This document shows positions 44,747 through 52,807 of a DNA stretch of 60,000 nucleotides, piece after piece (the stretch's first letter is position 1; every line of letters begins with the position of its first letter). The stretch comes from Strigamia acuminata. Lineage: Eukaryota; Arthropoda; Chilopoda; Geophilomorpha; Linotaeniidae. Where the stretch lies: positions 7,256,001 to 7,316,000 of the forward strand of contig OX442323.1 in assembly GCA_949358305.1 (NCBI GenBank), given 5' to 3'. Under the pieces are notes generated by a model. It was given only the letters and a program-made list of their open reading frames with translations, made no database searches and was not told the origin of the DNA. The translations under genes and the position numbers were made by a program.

Positions 44747-45150
44747 TACTTAATGAAAATACAGGTTGTTCTTTGAAAAAGACAAATGATTTAAGTTATT
44801 CTGTTTCTCTTAAATAAATCTCTTAATCAGCTTTACAATAAGATAGATACATTATAAAATGGAATGATAACTAAAATTATACAACACAGTCTCACTCGAC
44901 TCCATGACTCCGTTTAGGGACCTGCGTTTGTGCCAATTGTAAAATCTTTTAACGGTAAAAGCAATTTCCCAATATATGGATAGAAAAAAAAAGAATCTTT
45001 CAACAATTTTCATTCCTTTAAAACTTCTTGGGTTAACCTTCCGATTGTCTTTCTGTTTGTATTTATATTTCTTGTTCAATATTAATAACTTGTTCTACTA
45101 TTGCCTTTCTTATACAAAACCCCAGTCCTGTATTGGTCATATATGTTATG

Positions 45151-45896
45151 TCAATTTGGAATGCTAGGATTCCTTAAACAATCAGGATTCAGGCAGATGT
45201 CAAGATTAGTGTTTTCCTTTACTGTGGTCGAAAATCCGCAATGCATGCAAGTCTTAACGTTGGGTATAGCCGCTTGTTGCATCTTTTCAGCTTTTAGGAG
45301 ATTTAAATGTTCAGAGTATTGTCTCGATAATAGTAGATCTTGTATTTCTTTATTTTTGATGGCCATAAGTATCTTCATTTGATGTTCTTTTGTTTGATTG
45401 TCTTTAAACACTAAAAAAAATTTAATTAAATTAAAAAATACACCTTTTATTTTGTTTTCCAATTTAAGAAAAATCTTTTCCTTTTCGAAAAACGGGCTTC
45501 CAACTTCTGGAATCGATTTGGGTTTGGTGGGATACTGTTTAATTCGAGGTCCAGCAGTTGAAATAATTGGCCCCATAGTTTTCGAGGGTTCTAAAAGTAA
45601 TTAATTAATTTTTTTTTGTTTTTAATAATTTAATTACGGTAAGGTAGTTTTGATTACGATTAACCGTCACATTTTTCCATATGGGGTCAAGGTGTTTGAC
45701 TGATGGAAATAAATTAAAGTTGTAAAATGTCACAGTTTTTTGCAGATCACTGAAGTGTGCCCATATATATCTGTTCACAATAAAAACTTCCACGTTCTTT
45801 TTATAATCTGAATCTACGACTGCTGAAGTATTATTAAAGAAAATTTCCGGCTCTGGGAAAAGCTTTAGAAATTTTCTTATCGTGGTGGTGGTGTTG
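45151..45896 (-). pseudogene. RNF216-like RBR gene fragment, copy B (RING1 deleted)
   Basis: Same exons as copy A in the same order on the minus strand: one starting at 45896 (VEVFIVNRYIWAHFSDLQ, then SVKHLDPIWKNV, open where copy A has a stop), one with RIKQYPTKPKSIPEVG, and a final one (to 45151) with KDNQTKEHQMKILMAIKNKE joined directly to LLLSRQYSEHLNLLKAEKMQ and CMHCGFSTTVKE. About 50 codons covering the whole RING1 are missing between these last two blocks. The intron between the last two exons is about 50 bases and still open. IBR remainder and RING2 are absent. Confidence 0.75.
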
Positions 45897-46024
45897 CTAT
45901 AAAAAAAAGAAAAAAAAATGACAACAAAATTTTTTTTTAATGAATATTATTGACAAAAAACCTCGGGATGAAAGTTCTTTTAGGAGCCGTTTTTTTCACT
46001 CCCAACTGTCTGACAACTTCAGCA

Positions 46025-46215
46025 TAAGATTACAAATGCAAGAAATTTTTTTTTGCTGTTGGAAAACAACAAAATGGTGGAAAGTTGTTTTCGTTTTTTG
46101 TGTGTTCAGTTTGGTTAATATTCAACTTTTTATTGTGTCTTATTGGAATTCTTTAATCTCTTTCTCTTGACTATCTCCACAATTCTTCCTGACTGTGCTT
46201 GTGTTGGGTTCCATT
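46025..46215. repeat. Duplicated segment shared with 38030-38190
   Basis: Copy of the flanking segment listed at 38030-38190, with small insertions. Its place on the far side of copy B supports tandem duplication of a unit of about 1.5-2 kb. Confidence 0.85.
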
Positions 46216-46400
46216 GTAGCTATGCTTTCTGAACATGATTGTAAATTTAGAAAATTAGAAGAAAAAAAATTTGTACTTATGAAACATCAAATTACTTGAA
46301 AAGGCAATTTATAAATGACATTAACAGGTGAACTGCCAAAGAAATAGGAACCACATACTTAAAAATGTCAAAAATGTCCTTTTGTTGATTAAATCAACAT

Positions 46401-46842
46401 TTAAGAAGATTTAAGAATCTTAATGTTGTTCAAAAATGTCATTAAAAAATGTATTAAATTGCCAAATACCCTACCGCGACTACTTAAAAGTTGGTGATAG
46501 TTTGAAAAAATGATGAATAATAATGCAAAAGACCACAGCCACAAAAATAAGAATCCCACCAATCTTTCAATCTTTTTCTGTGTGATCGCAAGGTATTTGG
46601 GTTTGATGAGTACGAAAACGTTAAAAAAATGTAAGCCCCTAATGTTTTAACATTATTTTACTCACACTTTTTTCCACCATTGCCTCTAAGCTGGCCCGGC
46701 TTTCTTCTTCCTTGTGTTTAGCTTCTGTTGCTACTTTGGCATAATATCGTTTGTTGTTGTTAAATCTCCGCCAAAAAAGCTTTTTCCAATTTTCAAAAAT
46801 GTTCGGAATAGCTATCGCATTATTTTCTTTGGCTGCATTCAT
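46401..46842 (-). CDS. Possible small two-exon membrane protein, unknown
   Basis: Exon 1 (46842-46666) reads MNAAKENNAIAIPNIFENWK, then a basic, helical stretch ending EEESRASLEAMVEKS before a donor-like GTGAGT. Downstream on the same strand an open frame gives KYLAITQKKIERL followed by a clear hydrophobic segment (GFLFLWLWSFALLFIIFS) and a stop at 46403. The phase between the two does not join cleanly with the acceptors I can see, and a second frame is also open. Upstream of the ATG, the same frame carries two more AINAAKQTF-like repeats ending in a stop, so the start may be truncated. Not recognised; could be a decayed gene. Confidence 0.3.
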
Positions 46843-47198
46843 CGCTCAGTCAAATGTCTGTTTTGCGGCATTTATTGCTAAACCGAATGTGTGTTTTGCG
46901 GCCTTTATCGCGATGTCGCCATGGCATTGTTAGTTTTTGGATCAAATATAGTTATAAGGGCGAAAAAAGCAAATTACGATAAAATGTAAGTAAACTGGAG
47001 CGCCAACTGGCGAAAGTCGTGACCGATATGTAATGTAAGCTTAATGTGAAATGTAATCTCGGCTGAACGAGTGAATTTTGATTACATCATTGAATTCGTC
47101 ATCCCTACTTTGCTATGGGCTAGTCTGCTTGGTTTTTAAAAAAGCATATACTTATTCTGAAAATTGACTGTGGCGTCTTAAACGAAACACCCTGTATG

Positions 47199-47283
47199 TA
47201 ATGTGGCGACACCAAGTTAGTACAACATGTATGTAATTTAATCCGATATAAAAGTTTAAGTTTAAGTTAAGTTAGTAATTAAT
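47199..47283 (+). repeat. Third copy of the LRR-gene 3' flank
   Basis: ATGTGGCGACACCAAGTTAG, ACATGTATGTAATTTAATCC and AAGTTTAAGTTAAGTTAGTAATT match 36428-36502 and 51390-51445. It is followed directly by an HPF1 fragment. Confidence 0.85.
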
Positions 47284-47334
47284 AATAATAATAATAATAA
47301 AAAGCTTTTTTTTTAAAGTAAAAGTAGATCTCGA

Positions 47335-47565
47335 ACTTAGTGGGGTTTCGGCCATTACCGGAAACAGATGGTGAAGCGAGAGATTTGGAGAAACAATGGA
47401 GGATTTTTTAAATTTAAAATATTGTTTTATTGTAGGTGAATTACGGAAATTTATGCAGTTGGTTGTAGTGAAACGGAAAAGGAAAAGACAGCGAATTTTG
47501 ATAATTTGCACGAGATTATTACGTTGATTCAATTCGCAAATGATGAGTGCAATTACGGAATTGTT
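47335..47565 (+). pseudogene. HPF1 gene fragment (end of exon 5, intron, part of exon 6)
   Basis: TTTCGGCCATTACCGGAAAC at 47345 onward matches 53986 of the HPF1 gene, and similarity continues through the short intron (GATGGAGGATTTTTTAAATTT against GATGGAGGATTTTTTTTAAT) and into exon 6 up to AATGATGAGTGCAATTACGG. It then switches, at GGAATTGTTT, to the sequence found at 35616, upstream of the LRR-gene copy. The intron is retained, so this is a DNA-level duplication rather than a processed copy. Several small indels break the frame. Confidence 0.9.
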
Positions 47566-47599
47566 TCAAAAATGTTCAGGGTGAAATAGAGTATAGTAA

Positions 47600-48119
47600 A
47601 AGGGGTACTGTGGCAGTAATAAATGCCACAGAAGCCACAATAACACTCAAACTCTCGCTCACACTTGAAGGAATTTTTAAGGAAAGTTCATTTAGCGACC
47701 ACTTCCGGTCAGTTGGCGCTTGTCTCCAGGTAGACGAGACCGGCAACTGGTCCAACTTTGATTGAACAAGGAAGATAATCCACAAGACCGGGAATATTTT
47801 TTGGGTCAAGTGATTATTCTTGACACGCAATTCTTCTCTAACAGGAGGAATATTCGCAACGACTTTGTGTTCGTAGCCAAGTTTTTTCTACTTCGACCAC
47901 GCGGTCGAAGTACATCCAAAAATGCTGATGCATCTTTGAGCGCGAACGAGACGTTTCCCCGAGAAGATTCCCGCTGTATGAAAAGTTTAAGGAACGATCG
48001 CGCGACTCACGTGCAACCGGACGACGTAATTACGACGCGGATCTGTTCTACTGGTCCAGAGACCACGCGGACACGATTATCAAGCTGTGGAGTCCGAATG
48101 AACAAAAGAACACCCAACT
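47600..48119 (+). pseudogene. Coding-like exons of an unidentified gene or gene remnant
   Basis: Two blocks look coding. The first (about 47622-47738) reads ATEATITLKLSLTLEGIFKE and SDHFRSVGACLQ and ends at CAG|GTAGAC. The second (47929-48119) reads FERERDVSPRRFPLYEKFKE, then RNYDADLFYWSRDHADTIIK and LWSPNEQK, and ends at a strong donor CAACT|GTAAGT. The second block starts right after an in-frame TGA and lacks a clear acceptor. GC and CpG content are well above the surroundings. I do not recognise the protein. As it follows the HPF1 fragment it may be part of the duplicated block. Confidence 0.4.
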
Positions 48120-48194
48120 GTAAGTCCATTTCTTTTGCCAGTTTAATACCATGTTAGAAGTAGGGAAACCAAACAAGTTACATTTTTTAAAATC

Positions 48195-48618
48195 TTTGGG
48201 TGTACTTTAGAATAGGGCGCACTTCCGAATGAGCCTAAAATTTTGTTACTTACTACACAAACTCTCCTGACTCTGAAAATGACACTCAAAAATGTCGGAA
48301 ATGAACCTAACCTAACGTTAACCTAACCTAACCTTAACCTAACCTAACCTTAACCTAACCTAACCTTAACCTAACCTAACCTAACCTAACCCTAACCTAA
48401 CCTTAACCTAACCTAACCTAACCTTAACCTAACCTAACCGTAACCTAACCTAAACTTAACCTAACCTAAGGATAGGCAGGGCCAGGTTAAGTTAGGTTAA
48501 AGTTAGGTTCATTTCCGACACTTTTAAGTGTCATTTTTGGAATCAGGAGGGTTTGTTCAGTAAGTAACGAAATTTTGGGCCCATTTGGAAGTGGGCCCTA
48601 TTCTAAAGTACACCCAAA
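48195..48618. mobile_element. Inverted-repeat element carrying a TTAGG telomere-like array
   Basis: The ends TTTGGGTGTACTTTAGAATA and its complement bound the element, and the similarity runs inward for about 110 bases per side (including GACACTCAAAAATGTCGGAAAT on the left and its near complement on the right). The centre is a CCTAA array. No coding capacity. A target duplication is not clear. Confidence 0.8.
48305..48472. repeat. (CCTAA)n, TTAGG telomere-type array
   Basis: About 33 units of CCTAA with scattered CCTTAA, CCCTAA and CCGTAA variants. TTAGG is the telomere repeat of most arthropods. It is interstitial here, enclosed by the inverted arms of the element above. Confidence 0.92.
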
Positions 48619-48691
48619 TCGTTATTGTAAAATAAATCACTACCGGTATTGTTGAATTTTTAAATAATTGTTTCACAATGCCTAGGATCTA

Positions 48692-49458
48692 CAGGGTGGT
48701 GCAGAAAGTCTGGTTCACAGTAAATACTTCCCAAACTATTCTAGGTGTTGATTCAGCAAAATGATTGTTAAGGTAGTACGTCGGGGGAAATCCAATTATG
48801 ACATCCAATTTGACCTCTGAAGTCATCTTCAAGGTCATTCATATTGTAACTTGAAAACCGTGACAGTTAGAGCAAAAAAGTAAATTAGAAAGTTGTAGAG
48901 CATCATCCAATTAGTCTAGAACTGTTCTTAAAAAAATTATTTCTTAGGGAAAAGTTTTGAGAAAAAAGGTCTGAAACATTGGCCTACTCAGCATTATAAC
49001 TCAGCTTTGTAACCTAAAACTATTGAGGCAACCAAGCTAATCCTCAATTAGGACACTTTATTGGGTCATACTTTGTAAGTGGAAGAGAGGAAATACAAAA
49101 GAAAAGAAATAATTTATTTTGGAAATACATTCCACATTATTGTTTTAGGTTACAAAGCTGAGTAGACTAACATTTCAAACCTTTTTTTCTCAAAACTTTT
49201 CCCTAAGAAATAATTTTTTTAAGAACAGTTCTAGACTAATTGGATAATGCTCTACAACTTTCTAATTCACTTTTTTGCTCTAACTCTCATGGTTTTCAAG
49301 TTACAATATGGATGACCTTGAAGATGACCTCAGAGGTCAAATTGGATGTCATAATTGGATTTCCCCCGACATACTACCTTAACAATCATTTTGCTGAATC
49401 AACATCTAAAACGGTTTGGAAATTATTTAGTGTGAACCAGACTTTCTGCACCACCCTG
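48692..49458. mobile_element. 767-bp foldback MITE with about 310-bp arms (TA target)
   Basis: TA at 48690-48691 and 49459-49460 flank CAGGGTGGTGCAGAAAGTCT and its complement. The arms match for about 310 bases each with few differences (for example TCCAATTAGTCTAGAACTG near 48909 against CAGTTCTAGACTAATTGGA near 49230), leaving an unpaired centre of about 110 bases. CAGGGTG ends and TA target suggest the Tc1/mariner group. No ORF. Confidence 0.9.
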
Positions 49459-49965
49459 TATATTACGGCAAATAATCGCCACAGTACGTATCGTGGTGAC
49501 ATCTAGTTTTGCTAATCAGTAATCCAAGAATGTTTAAAGCACATTTTCACTCGTTTACAAACGATTTATTTGGTTAACATTTAATTTGTCATGTTTTTAG
49601 TATTAAATTTGATTTATTAACTGTTTTGCACGATGTCTGCACATTTTGATCCGATTTTTAGCTATTTAATATTAGAAAATATAGATAATTTAAGTTTTCA
49701 ATGCTATCTGCACTCAAAAACTTGTGCTTCAAGTGTTTTGGGTGTTTGTGTTGTTCTGTTTTTGTATTTTTTTAATATCACAAAACAGAAACACAAATTT
49801 CATCCATTTCTCTTCTCATCTGTAATCTTGTACACGTTCTCGCTACGTTAAACACATGATTCCATTATGCTCAGTAGACGTACTAGTAATCATTCGATAT
49901 ATAAATATCCCATCGCATTCTGATTATAATTCATCTCTAGTGGTGATACAAGTGTACTTTGCAAC

Positions 49966-51387
49966 ATGCCGCGAAGAAAATCAGCAACGAATCTGGAGAA
50001 ATTGTGTATGCAAATTGTTTGTAAAAATTTCTATAGTTTGCAAACACAACTTGCGAACCAACCTTCTACAATTATTTCCAACGTGTATCGATGCTTGGGT
50101 GAGGCATTAGACAATAACAGAACAGTCCGCGTGCGTTCCGACGTTTTCATTCATCCTCGCGCCAAATCGTTTCATCATTTCCGTATGTTTCTGCCCATGG
50201 ACTCGTATCCTTGTCTATTAAAAAAAATACGACAAGTTTGTCAAAACATTTTACATTTAGACCTGGCACACGATTCCTTCGATTCTCCAGATGTGAAAAT
50301 TCCATCTGAATACTTGGTCAAACTGCTACAGCAATCGCCACAACTTGAATGGTTTAGAATTTATGATTGCGAAGGTATCACGAATGAAGTTGTAGCTGCG
50401 TTTGGTACAAATTGTCTACAATTACGATATCTTAGCTTAAGCCAGTGCAATAATTACACTGATGACGGGCTGCGCGTTTTAAGTAATTGCAAGAAACTGG
50501 AATATTTAGAAACTAGAGGAAATATGACTCTCACTGCCGAGAGCTGCCTTTACATTCTAAACCAACTGCCTCTTTTAAAAACATTTAATCAATCGCAGTG
50601 GGACCGTTTATTTGATCTGTTAAAACAACAATTCAGATCAGAGAATACGTTACGTACTTACTCAATTGTAAACGAACCGTATACATTAGACAGGAATACT
50701 GCAGATATCGTCATCCTGACCAACATTTTCCCTAATTTATCCAGATTAGAGTTAAATCTATCAGAATTGCTCGACTTGTCGACTACCGGTAGTCTAGATT
50801 TTAATATTCTATTTGCGAAGGCACAACACCTGACCAGTTTAGAAATGTATATGATTAGTTTAATTAATCTCGAACTTATTAGTTATTATTGCCCATTGTT
50901 ATTAGATTTAAAATTAGTGTCTTGCACTATTTCGAATACTGAAAATGTACATGATTTAGCTAGGCCTATTTCTTTTAAACACTTGCGTAATTTATTTGTG
51001 ACTGTGACTTCTGATCATGTCTTTACAGAATATCAGTGGAAAATGTTAATTGTAGGAAGTCCGAATTTAGAAATTTTAAGAATTAATGCCCCTTCATGTC
51101 AAACAAACCTTACTGAAAAGTTACTTTCAGAACTGGATGAGTTGAATGCTCTTAAAAATCTTAAACGTTTACAAATTGTTGGGTGCCACTCAATTACACT
51201 AAGCACAGTCATGAAAATTTTAAAAATGACAAGTCTATTGAATCTCAATATCTTAATTTTGCATTGTTGTCCTAACATTTCCTTTTCAGCTTATGAGGAA
51301 ATTAAGTCTTACGTTACAAGTGAAAACCTGGATTTGCATGTTATGCACATAGACGTAACTAATGAACCATTTGCAATATTTTTATAG
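49966..51387 (+). CDS. Leucine-rich repeat protein, single exon, 473 aa, function unknown
   Basis: The N-terminus (NLEKLCMQIVCKNFYSLQTQ) resembles the short helical box ahead of LRR arrays in many arthropod and ZYG11/F-box-like proteins. Residues about 80-460 contain irregular LRRs of the RNI/AMN1 type (LEWFRIYDCEGITNEVVAAF, LRYLSLSQCNNYTDDGLRVL, LKRLQIVGCHSITLSTVMKI). No signal peptide or membrane segment. Such proteins often act as ubiquitin-ligase adaptors, but no convincing F-box is seen, so I give no function. A deleted copy lies at 35.6-36.5 kb and a copy of its 3' flank at 47.2 kb. The intronless coding region and flanking duplicated sequence point to a family that spreads by segmental duplication. 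Confidence 0.75.
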   Translation: MPRRKSATNLEKLCMQIVCKNFYSLQTQLANQPSTIISNVYRCLGEALDNNRTVRVRSDVFIHPRAKSFHHFRMFLPMDSYPCLLKKIRQVCQNILHLDLAHDSFDSPDVKIPSEYLVKLLQQSPQLEWFRIYDCEGITNEVVAAFGTNCLQLRYLSLSQCNNYTDDGLRVLSNCKKLEYLETRGNMTLTAESCLYILNQLPLLKTFNQSQWDRLFDLLKQQFRSENTLRTYSIVNEPYTLDRNTADIVILTNIFPNLSRLELNLSELLDLSTTGSLDFNILFAKAQHLTSLEMYMISLINLELISYYCPLLLDLKLVSCTISNTENVHDLARPISFKHLRNLFVTVTSDHVFTEYQWKMLIVGSPNLEILRINAPSCQTNLTEKLLSELDELNALKNLKRLQIVGCHSITLSTVMKILKMTSLLNLNILILHCCPNISFSAYEEIKSYVTSENLDLHVMHIDVTNEPFAIFL

Positions 51388-51610
51388 ATGTAATGTGGCG
51401 ACAACAAGTTGGCAAAACATGTTACAGTTTAAGTTAAGTTAGTAATTGGTCACGTGGATAATAATAAATATTGATAAAGTTACATTTTTTTCGTTTTTTT
51501 TTCTTATTTGTGTTTCAATGTTTACATGTATTCGATTTGTTAAGTTCGATATTGTCGAGCATTGACAACAAAATATTTACAAATAAATTAGATTTTATTT
51601 TGCAAATAGA

Positions 51611-52075
51611 GAAAAGTTTATAAAATAATTCATTAAATGGTATCGTGCAGGGAATAGTTTTCTTTTTTGGTCTGGATAAATGCTTCATTTTCTTTATTTT
51701 TTCATCTTTGCACGCGACATCTTTCAAAAGGATTGATCTTTCGACCACTAGACGATGGCACTAAAATGATAAAATCATGTTAATCCTTCTTACTTAATAA
51801 ATGTGAATTTTTAAAAATAAAATTACTAGATTTTTAACTTCTCTGCATTCCGCATAGTGAAGTGGAAAATAAGGTTTAACATGATAGAACTAATAATTAT
51901 TTTTATTCAACAAAAGAAAAATGTTTATAAAATAATTCATTAATGGGTATCGTGCAGGGGATAGTTTTCTTTTTCGGTCTGGATAAATGCTTCATTTTCT
52001 TTATTTCTTCATCTTTGCAGGCGACATCTTTCAAAAGGATTGATCTTTTGACCACTAGACGATGGCACTAAAATG
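51611..52075. repeat. Direct duplication of about 157 bp
   Basis: 51611-51767 and 51919-52073 are near-identical: both run from TTTATAAAATAATTCATTAA through GGTCTGGATAAATGCTTCAT to CCACTAGACGATGGCACTAA. They are separated by about 150 bases of AT-rich sequence. The second copy is followed directly by a fragment of the GC-rich MITE at 13.1 kb (52078-52130). Confidence 0.9.
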
Positions 52076-52175
52076 GCCCGGCGTTTAGATTTGCCCGGCG
52101 TTAAATCGAGGCAGTATGGTATTTGTTTTTCTTCATTCCGGTGTTCTCCAATTTCGCAATCTAAAAGAAAAAAGA

Positions 52176-52502
52176 TTAATTTACGAGCTTGTAGTCCAGA
52201 TCATCCGCTTCTTTCACTTTTCCGTTAGACTGAAAAAAAAATTTAAAATTTAAAACATAAACTTAAAAAAATTACTTATGATTTTATATAGTTTCCACAA
52301 GCACCGGGACATTTTATTTTCCCATCAACTGAAGCGCTTCCATCTCTGCCAATGCACTCCCAGTCGGAAAATGGTTGTCCTGCCGGAATTTTGCGTCGCC
52401 AAACATGACATATAAAAATAAAAAGAAAGAATAAATATACGCTTTATCGACTTACATAAGACGTCTTGGCCAGGAACAAGGTTTTCCCGCTTGGTTCACC
52501 AT
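52176..52502 (-). CDS. Possible small cysteine-containing protein, unresolved
   Basis: Three coding-like blocks on the minus strand: 52502-52456 (MVNQAGKPCSWPRRL before a GTAAGT donor), 52410-52276 (CHVWRRKIPAGQPFSDWECI, then GKIKCPGACGNYIKS and stop) and 52229-52176 (SNGKVKEADDLDYKL, VN, stop). Cysteine spacing in the middle block looks like a structured domain. The phases do not join with the splice sites I can see, so this may be a broken or mis-assembled gene. Not recognised. Confidence 0.28.
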
Positions 52503-52807
52503 GTTCTAAAAAACAAAAAAAAAATAATAATTTAAATAAATAAAAATAAATAAACCGTCTGTACTATAAAAAAAATAATTTTTATTTAAATTTTTTTTGT
52601 CATTTATCTTTCTCTTTTTAGATAAAATTTGTTTCTCATAAAGTTTTGAACTAAACGTTTTGGAGGGAAGGAAAATTTAGAGTTGTATCGTAGCGTCATC
52701 TAGTATTACTAATAAACACCAGTTCCAAAGCGTTTTTAAAACACACTTTTAACTTTTTACCGCAAGATGGCGCTTTGGTTAATTATCACAACAACACGAC
52801 AGCAAAC

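Noticed and set aside
47762-48157. 131-codon plus-strand ORF starting MNKEDNPQDREYF
   Set aside because: A different frame of the same stretch (47929-48119) has much more protein-like content and ends at a good donor; this ORF reads across it out of frame.
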